64,000 nt of DNA from Pandoraea terrigena (GTDB lineage: Bacteria > Pseudomonadota > Gammaproteobacteria > Burkholderiales > Burkholderiaceae), in contig NZ_CABPRU010000009.1 of NCBI RefSeq assembly GCF_902459705.1, forward strand, positions 124,001 through 188,000, given 5' to 3'. Below the pieces are notes generated by a model, which was given only the letters and a program-made list of their open reading frames with translations, had not been told where the DNA came from and made no database searches. Positions within the stretch are counted from its first letter, which is position 1. Each line of letters starts with the position of its first letter. Position numbers and translations under genes: made by a program. Below are positions 1 through 7,990 of this stretch, in pieces.

Positions 1-360
1 GGCATCGATCTGGTACCGGCCGTGCGCGCGGAGATGGATCGCCTGGGACCGGACACGCCGTTCTACTCGGTCGGCACGCTCGACCACACGATGCCGTTCT
101 ACCTGCGTCACACGATGATCATGGTCGCGGTGCAGGACGAACTCGAATTCGGCATCTCGCAAGCGCCGGACAGCTGGATCCCGACGCTCGACAAGTTTGC
201 CGACGTCTGGATGGCGGCGCCCAAGGCGCTCGCGCTGGTCGATCCGCAGAAGTTCACGGTACTCGAAACACTCGGCCTGCCGATGAAGGTCATCGCGCGA
301 GACAACCGTCGCGTCATCATCGAGAAGCCGACGACCGAGACGCCGCCCGCCGCCAACTGA
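1..360 (+). CDS. ArnT-like lipid A / phospho-glycosyltransferase, C-terminal end (5' partial)
   Basis: The reading frame is open from base 1 and stops at 358-360, so only the last 119 residues are visible and the start lies outside the window. The fragment contains the segment FYSVGTLDHTMPFYL followed by DELEFGI, which resembles the periplasmic C-terminal domain of ArnT-type GT39/GT83 integral membrane glycosyltransferases. These transfer aminoarabinose or another sugar from an undecaprenyl carrier to lipid A. The catalytic loops and membrane helices are not in the window, so the sugar specificity cannot be judged. arfB follows 109 bp later on the same strand. Confidence 0.75.
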   Translation, partial: GIDLVPAVRAEMDRLGPDTPFYSVGTLDHTMPFYLRHTMIMVAVQDELEFGISQAPDSWIPTLDKFADVWMAAPKALALVDPQKFTVLETLGLPMKVIARDNRRVIIEKPTTETPPAAN

Positions 361-469
361 GTGCGGCCGCGTCGATAAAGCATGGCTGGGGGCAACACAT
401 TGCCGAAATGCACGGTGCCGTCGTGCCGTGCGCTTGTGAGCGAGACGGTGAGAACGGTATCCTTGCCGC

Positions 470-886
470 ATGAACCGTCGCACTCTCATCGCTCCCGAAG
501 ACGTTGAACTCACCGCCATGCGCGCCCAGGGCGCTGGCGGCCAAAACGTCAACAAAGTTTCCAGCGCCATCCATCTGCGCTTTGACGTGATGCGCTCGTC
601 ATTGCCTGACGAGGTCAAAACGCGTTTGCTCTCCCGCCTCGACCACCGCATCACGCAAGACGGCGTCATCGTCATCAAGGCACAACAGCACCGCTCGCAG
701 GAACTCAACCGGGCCGATGCGCTCGCGCGTCTGCAGGCGCTGGTCGATGCGGCTGCCGTTGCGCCGCGTCGCCGTGTCCCGACCCGGCCCACGCTCGCCA
801 GCCAAGTCCGCCGGCGCGATGCCAAACAGGTTCGCGCCCGCGTCAAGGCGACGCGCGGCAAGATCCACGCAAGTCGAGACGATTAA
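470..886 (+). CDS. arfB: Alternative ribosome-rescue factor ArfB (peptidyl-tRNA hydrolase)
   Basis: A 138-residue protein with the class-I release-factor GGQ motif at residues 23-25 in the context AQGAGGQNVNKV. This loop enters the peptidyl-transferase centre and hydrolyses peptidyl-tRNA. The C-terminal 40 residues are strongly basic (RRR..RPTLASQVRRRDAKQVRARVKATRGK), as expected of the ArfB/YaeJ tail that occupies the empty mRNA channel of stalled ribosomes. The protein has no codon-recognition domain, which with the short length separates it from RF1/RF2. Length is normal for the family. It appears monocistronic: the next gene, hipB, starts 110 bp later behind its own AT-rich promoter region. 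Confidence 0.93.
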   Translation: MNRRTLIAPEDVELTAMRAQGAGGQNVNKVSSAIHLRFDVMRSSLPDEVKTRLLSRLDHRITQDGVIVIKAQQHRSQELNRADALARLQALVDAAAVAPRRRVPTRPTLASQVRRRDAKQVRARVKATRGKIHASRDD

Positions 887-897
887 TGATAGTCATC

Positions 898-990
898 ATG
901 ATCTTTTGAATAAAAAAGATCAGTTTTATTAGCTTTACTGGAAGCTCACGCGAAATAATGCTAAGATAAAGTATCTTTTTTGCAAAAAAG
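898..990. promoter_or_regulatory. hipBA promoter region with two AT-rich palindromes
   Basis: This short spacer is far richer in A+T than its surroundings. It contains TGATCTTTT-N6-AAAAGATCA (899-922, perfect 9-bp arms) and CTTTTTTGCAAAAAAG (975-990, a perfect 16-bp palindrome), with GATA-AAG-TATC just before the latter (965-975). The second palindrome ends 6 bp before the hipB start codon. Type II antitoxins of the HipB kind normally repress their own operon through such sites, so these are candidate HipB operators. The first could instead act as the arfB terminator, since a TTTTATT follows it. Confidence 0.55.
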
Positions 991-996
991 CATATC

Positions 997-1296
997 ATGA
1001 TGAGCTTCATTACTCCTTTGATCGTGGCGCGCAAAGCGGCCGGCCTGACGCAGGCGGAACTGGCGGATCAGGCGGGACTGTCGCGCATGACTGTGCAAAA
1101 GGTGGAGTCCAGCGCGTTCGATCCGCGCCTGTCGACCGTGCTCGAGATGGCGCGCGCCCTCGGTTTGGAGCCAATGCTGGTACCCGCGGGTCTGCGCCAG
1201 GAGGTCGAGGCCTTCCTTCGCTCCGGCGGAAAATACCTCGCGCAGCCCAGCGGCATTGCCGCCCCGCCCTCCATCGTCGAGACGCTTGCCGGCTGA
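997..1296 (+). CDS. hipB: HipB-like XRE antitoxin / transcriptional repressor
   Basis: A 99-residue protein with a Cro/C1-type helix-turn-helix over about residues 8-62 (LTQAELADQAGLSRMTVQKVE). It sits 26 bp upstream of hipA, which is the standard order for hipBA modules. HipB neutralises HipA by binding it and represses the operon by binding palindromes in the promoter. The C-terminal tail (residues 65-99) lacks recognisable domains. Two in-frame ATG codons are adjacent (997 and 1000), with no strong ribosome-binding site before them, so the exact start is uncertain by one residue. Confidence 0.85.
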   Translation: MMSFITPLIVARKAAGLTQAELADQAGLSRMTVQKVESSAFDPRLSTVLEMARALGLEPMLVPAGLRQEVEAFLRSGGKYLAQPSGIAAPPSIVETLAG

Positions 1297-1322
1297 CCTG
1301 TCACGGGATCACGCCTCTGCCC

Positions 1323-2618
1323 ATGAACATCAAATACCTGCGCGCCTATCTGCACATGCCCGACGGGACGCGTCGCGCCATCGGCTATCTGTCGCAATAC
1401 GGCGACATCCTGCGCATGTCGTTCGACGAGGACTATATCGCCGACGCCCAGCGGCCAGCGCTCTCGCTCGCGTATCGCGGCGCCAGCGAAACGGCCACGC
1501 GCGCGATTCTCGCGGCGCCTCACGATGCGCGTCTCGTGCGCACCGACGGTCGCTGGCCCATGTACTTCGAGAATCTGCTCCCCGAAGGCCATAACCGCGA
1601 ACGGCTCGCCGCCGAGCGACGCTGCAGCCCGGACGACGAATTCGAACTGCTTGCCGCCGCCGGTCACGACCTGATGGGCGCGCTCGAGGTTGAGCCCGTG
1701 CCCCTGCGTGAAGGCGTACCCGACGTCGTGCACCGCTGGCACACGGCGCTGGGCCTCGAAATGGTGGAGCCCGGTTTCGTCGATACCCCTGTGGAAGATG
1801 CCGCTTCGCTGCCCGGCGTGGTGACGAAGTTCTCGGCCGTTCGCGATGGACGGCGCTATGTCGTCAAGCGTCAGGGGCGCGCGGGCTCGGTCATTCTGAA
1901 GTTGCCGACGACGCGTCACCCGGATCTCGTGGAGAACGAATTCACAGGCTACCGGCTGTGCGAGGCCCTCGGTCTGGATTGTGCGAAGGCGGAGATCATC
2001 TCGCGACGCGACGCCGACTTGCCCGAACAGGTGCCGTTCGAGCACATCCTCGCCGTGCCGCGCTTCGATCGGCTGCCCGACGGGCGCCGGGTGCATATGG
2101 AAGAATTCGCGCAGGTGCTCCAGTATCCGCCGCGCAGCAAGTACGGGCGCGGGCTCGATATCGACTATACGACGATGCTGCGGGTGCTGGATCAGTTGTC
2201 CGCTCAACCGGTGCGCGACGTGCGCGAGTTCTTGCGTCGTCTGGTCGCCTTCATCCTGCTCGGCAATACCGATGCCCACCTGAAAAACTGGGCCGTAATC
2301 TATCCCGACGCCCACACGCCCCAGTTGGCGCCAGTCTACGACCCCGTGTGCGTCGCCGCCTTCTTTCACGACGTACCGGCATCGCATTACGGCGTGAACC
2401 GAGCCATCGACAAGACATTGCGAGCGTTCGACTGGCAGGCCCTCGACGCGTTGCTCAAGGGGGCCGGAATGCTGCGCGTGAGTCGCTTGAGCGCGATTGC
2501 GCGCGAGACCGTTCGCGACGCCCAGGCGCAATGGCCGGCACTGCTCGCCGATGCCCCGGGCGCCGTGCGCGCCACGGTACTCGAACGTCTGAACGGCGGC
2601 GTGGCCCTCACCGCCTGA
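1323..2618 (+). CDS. hipA: HipA-type serine/threonine kinase toxin
   Basis: A 431-residue protein with the two-part HipA fold: an N-terminal coupling domain (about residues 1-110) and a C-terminal kinase domain. The catalytic loop GNTDAHLKNW has the presumed catalytic aspartate at D317 and the Mg-binding asparagine at N322. The DFG-equivalent PVYDPV has D340. The family phosphorylates a tRNA synthetase (GltX for E. coli HipA), halting translation and inducing persistence. The target here is unknown. All catalytic motifs are intact, so the toxin looks functional. It is translated from an operon with hipB and is convergent with the MFS gene that ends 27 bp downstream. Confidence 0.9.
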   Translation: MNIKYLRAYLHMPDGTRRAIGYLSQYGDILRMSFDEDYIADAQRPALSLAYRGASETATRAILAAPHDARLVRTDGRWPMYFENLLPEGHNRERLAAERRCSPDDEFELLAAAGHDLMGALEVEPVPLREGVPDVVHRWHTALGLEMVEPGFVDTPVEDAASLPGVVTKFSAVRDGRRYVVKRQGRAGSVILKLPTTRHPDLVENEFTGYRLCEALGLDCAKAEIISRRDADLPEQVPFEHILAVPRFDRLPDGRRVHMEEFAQVLQYPPRSKYGRGLDIDYTTMLRVLDQLSAQPVRDVREFLRRLVAFILLGNTDAHLKNWAVIYPDAHTPQLAPVYDPVCVAAFFHDVPASHYGVNRAIDKTLRAFDWQALDALLKGAGMLRVSRLSAIARETVRDAQAQWPALLADAPGAVRATVLERLNGGVALTA

Positions 2619-2645
2619 CCGGCGCCGCCGCCATCATCCGCCGGC

Positions 2646-3860
2646 TTATCGCGTCTTTCGATGGGCGTCGTGGCGCGCCCAGAGGAACATCAGCATGCCG
2701 GCGCACGACAGCGAGACACCGACCCAGCCGGTCGACGTCCAGCCATAACCCGCAGAAATCGCGACGCCGCCGAGCCAAGCGCCAGCGGCGTTGGCCAGAT
2801 TGAACGCCGAATGGTTGAGCGCCGCCGCAAGCGTCTGGGCGTCGCCCGCCACGTCCATCAGACGAATCTGCAACGCCGGTCCGATGATGATGATCGTGCC
2901 GATGGCAAGCACATTGACACCGGCCAGCCAAGGGCTCGACGACGTGAACGTGAAGGCCCCGAGCAACAGGGCGGACCAGATCAGTGTGCCGCCGATGGCG
3001 CGCATGAGCGATGCGGCCGCCACCAGACGCGGCCCAACGACCGTGCCGGCGACCATGCCGACGCCAAACAGCGCAAGGTAGAACGGCACCCACGCTTCGG
3101 GAACGCCCGCGACTTGCATGAGCGTCGGCTTGATGTAGCTGAACACCGCGAACATGCCGCCAAAGCCGATCGCCCCGATGCCCAGCGTGAGCCATACCTG
3201 GGCGTTACGCAGCGCGTTCAACTCGCGCATCGGACTCGCGCCATGCGGTGCCGGCGCATTCGGGACCCAGCGCCACACCATCACGGCCGTCAACGCGCCG
3301 ATAAGGCCGACGAGGACAAACGCGGCGCGCCAGCCGAGCCACTGCCCGAGTCCGGCGGCCAGCGGCACCCCGAAGAGCGTGGCGAGCGTCAGGCCCAGCA
3401 TGATCTGCCCCACCGCGTGCACGCGGCGATGCGGCGGCACGAGCGAAGCGCCCACCAGCGAGGCGACACCGAAGTAGGTGCCGTGCGGCAAGCCGCTCAG
3501 AAAACGCAACACGATCAGCGAGAGGTAACTGGGTGCGAGGGCGCTGGCCAGGTTGCCGATGGCGAACATCGCCATCAGCGCGATCAAGAACGCGCGCCGC
3601 GGCAGACGCACCCCCAGCACCGCCAGCAAAGGTGCGCCGATCACGACCCCCAGTGCGTAGGTACTGATGGCGTGTCCGGCTTGCGGAATGGTGATGTTCA
3701 GGCCCTGGGCAACGTCGGGGAGCAGCCCCATGATCACGAATTCACCGGTTCCAATCCCAAAGCCGCCCATGGCAAGCGCCACGAACGAGAGCCAGACGGG
3801 AATGGACGACGGAGGCAACGCTTCGGCCGCCTGAGCGGGCAGGATTTGAGGGGCACTCAT
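2646..3860 (-). CDS. MFS transporter, DHA1/AraJ-YdhP type
   Basis: A 404-residue hydrophobic protein with a pattern consistent with 12 membrane helices after a short cytoplasmic N-terminus. The first helix reads FVALAMGGFGIGTGEFVIMGLLPDVA, typical of AraJ/YdhP-like sugar- or drug-efflux transporters. The motif PHGTYFGVASLV is characteristic of the same subfamily (the SotB/AraJ signature helix 4). It lies at the inner membrane and should export small molecules by proton antiport, but the substrate cannot be deduced. Neighbours give no clue: hipA is convergent and the PBP-like gene lies upstream on the same strand at a distance of 214 bp. Confidence 0.85.
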   Translation of the reverse strand: MSAPQILPAQAAEALPPSSIPVWLSFVALAMGGFGIGTGEFVIMGLLPDVAQGLNITIPQAGHAISTYALGVVIGAPLLAVLGVRLPRRAFLIALMAMFAIGNLASALAPSYLSLIVLRFLSGLPHGTYFGVASLVGASLVPPHRRVHAVGQIMLGLTLATLFGVPLAAGLGQWLGWRAAFVLVGLIGALTAVMVWRWVPNAPAPHGASPMRELNALRNAQVWLTLGIGAIGFGGMFAVFSYIKPTLMQVAGVPEAWVPFYLALFGVGMVAGTVVGPRLVAAASLMRAIGGTLIWSALLLGAFTFTSSSPWLAGVNVLAIGTIIIIGPALQIRLMDVAGDAQTLAAALNHSAFNLANAAGAWLGGVAISAGYGWTSTGWVGVSLSCAGMLMFLWARHDAHRKTR

Positions 3861-4074
3861 TGGGATTCGGTCATGACAGCCAGTCCGGGACTGGCAAGGT
3901 TGTCGGCAACGACAAGGGAAGCGGTATCAGGCGCGGCTCGATGTCGAGGTCAGACTCTCGTCGCAGCCCGCCGTTCAAGGCGGCCGATTTTACGCCAATG
4001 CAATGAATTCTGCACTCTGCTCATCAGCACGGCGCGCGACGGCCTGGATGGCGGGTTGAGGTCGCAGACAGGAC

Positions 4075-7000
4075 TCACGGCTTCGCAGCGATCGCCGCCG
4101 CGCCCCTCCCCACCGCCCCCGTCTTGCTGACGAGCGGCGCGAGTGTCGGTCCGAGGGACTTCAGGAGCTGGACGGCCATCGCGCTCGTATAGGTGTAGCG
4201 TGCCGCATACGGCTCGTGCACGTAGGCGCTCAACGTGCCGTAGAAGCGATTGCCGATCATGAACACGAAGGTCGCCGTGCGGTTGACCTTGCGCGACTCG
4301 ATGAGCCGTGCGCCGCGCGCGTAGACGTTGAAACGCTGGTCGCCGGTGCCGGTCTTGCCGTAAACCTCGAGCATGCGGCCCGGGCCGAGCGGCAGGCCGT
4401 CCGCGAGGCGCTTGCCAGTGCCACCCGTCACGACGTCACGCAGCAGGCCCCGGACGACGTCGACGATGGCGGGCAAAATCACTTCCTGCCCCGCGTCAAA
4501 CGCATGGGCAAAATGCGTCTCATAAGGCGTGGCGGTGGCGAACGTGAGCGAACTCAGGCTTTCCTGCTGCACCTTTCGGCCGTCGTTGGCGATGATGCCC
4601 ATTAGTTTCGCGAGCGCGGCTGGCCGGTCGCCCGCGGCGCCGATGGCGCACCCATAGGACGGCGTGATGCTCATGAATGGATAGCCGAGCGCCCGCCACG
4701 CGCGCACGATTGGGGCATAGGCCTGAAGCTCGATCGTTTCCCGGATTCGGCGGTCTTGGGTGGCGTGAAAGCGCGTCTTGAAGAGCCACGAATACGATTC
4801 GAGACGCACGTCGCGGCTCGCGTCGCGCAAGTCGCTCTCGGTGGCTTGCGGATGGGCGCGACGGTAGGCGAGCAGCCAGAGCTCGACCGGATGCACGCGC
4901 GCGAGATAAGCGCGGTCATTGAGGTCGAACTTGTCTGGTCCGTACTTCGCGTATAGCCTCGCCATCTCTTCGGCGCTCATTGAGGCCGCCGGCGTGCCCT
5001 TCAGCGCCGCGCGCATCTGGCCCTCGAACCAGACCGGCGAGGCGCCGGGCGCCACGCTGCGCAGGGCTGCCGCGAGCCTGACGGGCGACTTGGGTATGCC
5101 CGCGACGAGCTTCGCGACCGCCCCGTCGGCCGCAAGCCCCGCATACCTTTTATTGAAGCGGTCGAGGAAGACCAGGCTCTCCTCGTCGGCAAAGCGTGTC
5201 AGATACCGCTGCCGCAGTGCCGGATCAGTGAGCCAGTGCGCCGACGGCCCCGCCTGCCTGACCATCTCGTAGTGGACAATGTCGCGCATGAGCCTCACGA
5301 ACACGAGGTTGACCGAGCGCTGGAACGCTTCGTGCACGGTCAGGATGCGGCCGTTGTCGGCGGACTCGAAGTTCGAGAACGCCTGTTCGCCGCTGCCAGT
5401 GTGAAAGACTTCGCCGGGATTGGCCGAGTACTTGCGTTCGACGGCGGCCGCCAGCATCGCCGGCAGCGAGCGGTCAGTCGTGTGCGCAACATAGTTGACC
5501 GCCCAGGATGTCAGTGCGTCGAGCGGATCGGGCTTCACGCGCGCGAGTTCGGGCGGTGTGAGCGAAGCGTAGTGCGCGTGGAGATCGGAGACGATCTGCA
5601 GATACAGGATGAGGGTGCGCAGCTTCGCGGTCGATCCGAGATTGAGGCGGGCACCCTGGTTGATGTCGAAAGGCTCGTTCACGGTGTCGGTTTGCACGCG
5701 CAGCACATTCTCACCGCGGTGGCGCTCGTAGAGTGAGAAGCTGAATGCAATCTTCGCGGGATCGTCGCCGGGACGCAGCATCTCGAAGCCATAGAGGCCG
5801 GCCTGCTGCGCGCCAGCCACGGTTTGTGCACGCTCGAGCCGCTTGCTGACGGCTTGCTGGACCGCATCGGCGAGTGTCGAGGTGGCAATGAGGTCGAGAT
5901 GATCGAGCTCGTAGGTATTTTTGAGGCCGAGTGTCTCGAGCAAATGCGCGCGCAATACCGAAATCGCCTTACGCTTGACGAACGGGATTGCCGGCGCGGT
6001 AGCCAGGCCGTGCCGCACATCCAGGGGCTGACCGAGCGCGGCGTCGCGCAACTGCGCCGAGATGACATGGTTGTTGGCAAGCAGCCGCAGGTAACTGTCA
6101 GTCAGCTTCTCGAGCGCTGCATTGTCCTTTGTAAGGAAATACGACGGTGCGCGTTGCGCGATCAGGAGCGAGAGCACCTGCTTGAATGCGAGCGCTTCGT
6201 TGGTGAGTCTGGCGGTGGCGCGCGATGCGGTCTGCCCGGCAGAGTCCGTGCCGATCGCCGCGAGCAGCCGGTTGACCTCTTCGAAGTCGCGGCCGTACCA
6301 GTGCGCCAGCCCGTCGCCGATGCCTTCGATCTCGCCGCTGTCGGGCTGCGCGCCAAGCGGCTCCGTATTCAGGTATGTGACGAGGATCCTGCGGCGTGCC
6401 GGGAGCGTCCGTTCACCGCCGAGATAGGCACGGAACGCAGCCGAGACCATCTGCCGGAGCTTCTCGGGCGGGTTGACGGTACGCCCCCCCGGCGAGTGAC
6501 GATATTTCTCGATCTGGGTTGCGAGCGTGCTGCCGCCGGGCATGGCATGGCGATGGAGCACGTGTTTGAGTGCCAGATCGACGACGGCGAGCGAGAAGCG
6601 CTTCCAGTTGATCGCGGGGTTGAGGTACGGTTCAGCGGCGTCGAGCAGCGACCGGTCTTCGATGAAGGTCAGCGCATCGGCAACAAGCGGCGGTACAGCG
6701 TCGAAATTGGCGTAGGTGCGCAACGGGTAGCGCACCCTGTAAAGCGGCGCTCCGCTCGCGTCGAAGAGCTGAAGGCCGGCTTGGGCCTTCTCCTCATAGG
6801 GAACGAAGAATCCCTGGTCGGCGAGGCGGGCCATCGTGGCTGAGTCGCGCGCCTGCGCCGTTACGACGAAGCCACGTGCGGTGAGGCGAGCGGTAAACTC
6901 GGGTAGTCGCTCATAGCCCATTCGGAGGTCGTAGGGACCGCCGTGGGAAGGGAAGCGGATGGTGTCGCTCGGGCCTCGCACAACGCTGAAGGAAACTTGG

Positions 7001-7179
7001 CGATCAAGTGCCGCAAAGTACTTCGCCTGCAGGCGCGAAGTCTGCATCTCGAGCGCGAGGAAATAGGCCACGCAGGCGCACAGTGACGCGACCGCGAGGA
7101 AGAAAAGCCATTTCAAACGTATGCCAAACGGCGTTGTCGCAACGGCGCGCAATGTCGAATTGGCGAGCGGGCGGTTCAT
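4075..7179 (-). CDS. Bifunctional PBP-like protein (GT51-type domain plus penicillin-binding transpeptidase)
   Basis: The open frame extends to 7623, but the first 148 codons look non-coding. I place the start at 7179, directly before a positively charged N-terminus and one membrane anchor (about residues 23-43), giving 1034 residues. A GT51-like domain follows: IEDRSLLD (E174) matches motif 1 and GGSTLATQ (215-222) matches motif 2. The motif-3 glutamate appears replaced (EKLRQMV, Q243) and the motif-1 histidine is absent, so glycan polymerisation is doubtful. The transpeptidase domain keeps all three active-site motifs: STAK (516-519), SVN (622-624) and KTGTG (942-946). The 320 residues between SVN and KTG exceed the usual spacing and imply an insertion. 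It probably acts in peptidoglycan synthesis in the periplasm. Confidence 0.8.
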   Translation of the reverse strand: MNRPLANSTLRAVATTPFGIRLKWLFFLAVASLCACVAYFLALEMQTSRLQAKYFAALDRQVSFSVVRGPSDTIRFPSHGGPYDLRMGYERLPEFTARLTARGFVVTAQARDSATMARLADQGFFVPYEEKAQAGLQLFDASGAPLYRVRYPLRTYANFDAVPPLVADALTFIEDRSLLDAAEPYLNPAINWKRFSLAVVDLALKHVLHRHAMPGGSTLATQIEKYRHSPGGRTVNPPEKLRQMVSAAFRAYLGGERTLPARRRILVTYLNTEPLGAQPDSGEIEGIGDGLAHWYGRDFEEVNRLLAAIGTDSAGQTASRATARLTNEALAFKQVLSLLIAQRAPSYFLTKDNAALEKLTDSYLRLLANNHVISAQLRDAALGQPLDVRHGLATAPAIPFVKRKAISVLRAHLLETLGLKNTYELDHLDLIATSTLADAVQQAVSKRLERAQTVAGAQQAGLYGFEMLRPGDDPAKIAFSFSLYERHRGENVLRVQTDTVNEPFDINQGARLNLGSTAKLRTLILYLQIVSDLHAHYASLTPPELARVKPDPLDALTSWAVNYVAHTTDRSLPAMLAAAVERKYSANPGEVFHTGSGEQAFSNFESADNGRILTVHEAFQRSVNLVFVRLMRDIVHYEMVRQAGPSAHWLTDPALRQRYLTRFADEESLVFLDRFNKRYAGLAADGAVAKLVAGIPKSPVRLAAALRSVAPGASPVWFEGQMRAALKGTPAASMSAEEMARLYAKYGPDKFDLNDRAYLARVHPVELWLLAYRRAHPQATESDLRDASRDVRLESYSWLFKTRFHATQDRRIRETIELQAYAPIVRAWRALGYPFMSITPSYGCAIGAAGDRPAALAKLMGIIANDGRKVQQESLSSLTFATATPYETHFAHAFDAGQEVILPAIVDVVRGLLRDVVTGGTGKRLADGLPLGPGRMLEVYGKTGTGDQRFNVYARGARLIESRKVNRTATFVFMIGNRFYGTLSAYVHEPYAARYTYTSAMAVQLLKSLGPTLAPLVSKTGAVGRGAAAIAAKP

Positions 7180-7990
7180 GTCAGTTCCAGAGGACGCCTG
7201 CATGCAAGCGGCGTGGCAGTTGACGTCCAGCGTGTCCAGTGTCGCGCTTGTGAATACTAGTTTAATCACGCCCGATCGCCGGTGCATTGGGGGAAGCCTG
7301 CAGCAAGTCTGGCATTCGTCTGTCGACAGACTGGGCTGCAGCCGGTGGTGGGCCTGGCAGCGATTTCGGTCTGCAACACCATCCGCACCAGACTCACGAC
7401 GGCAGTCGTAGCCATCGATATCCGGACCGCGAGCGCCACCGTTACCGGGGACGCAAATTCGTCCTGGGGTGGTGCGACGCCCCACACCGCTCCAGACGAT
7501 CAGCGTCATGCGCTCGAACGTCACTTGCTCATGCCACAACGCGATGGTTGACATGTGGGCGTAATCATTCAGGTGCCGCGCGACGATACCTTTCACCGCG
7601 CCGACGGGGAAATGGGCCACCAAGATTGACGCAGTGCGAGGAAATTCCGCGGAAATCAGGCAAAATCGAGGGCTGCCGTATTCTGCCCCCTACTGGCACA
7701 CGAACTCGTGACCCCGACACGTCCGAGACGTCGTGATCCGGATGGGTGGCCCCACCCACACGTGGTGTGCGCGACGCCACGTGCCCGGTCGGCGGACATG
7801 GACGGATTATTCCCTTTGGCATTGGCGTGTCGAGCCTCGGCACGACGTGCCCGGACATCGGCGGATTCCCCGCGCTCACGCCGCCGGCCGGAATCGGTGG
7901 CGTGTTGTCAGAAAAATTCCTACGCGACCCTCAACTATCGGTTGCGCTTGCCGATAACCAGTTAAGCAGGACTTTTCGGTCGGTTCTCAT
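7180..7990. other. 811-bp gene-poor interval
   Basis: Open frames here have no recognisable protein features and differ from neighbours in composition, so I call no gene. It separates two divergent genes (the PBP-like gene on minus, the MHYT-GGDEF-EAL gene on plus) and must carry both promoters. The only structure I see is TATCGG-N9-CCGATA at 7936-7956, perfect 6-bp arms about 35 bp before the downstream start codon, a possible operator or leader hairpin. Confidence 0.4.

Noticed and set aside
1068-2531. Long open frame (487 codons) antisense to hipA
   Set aside because: It mirrors the high-GC coding strand of hipB/hipA, and has no recognisable domain or ribosome-binding site.
2661-4130. 489-codon open frame on plus antisense to the MFS gene
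   Set aside because: Arginine/histidine-rich composition is typical of a shadow frame; the minus strand encodes a convincing transporter.
7180-7623. N-terminal extension of the PBP-like frame
   Set aside because: 148 codons upstream of 7179 have no signal or domain character, and the anchor helix follows ATG 7179 naturally.
7600-7990. c-di-GMP riboswitch before the MHYT-GGDEF-EAL gene
   Set aside because: I could not find the conserved GEMM elements; only a small 6-bp inverted repeat is present.
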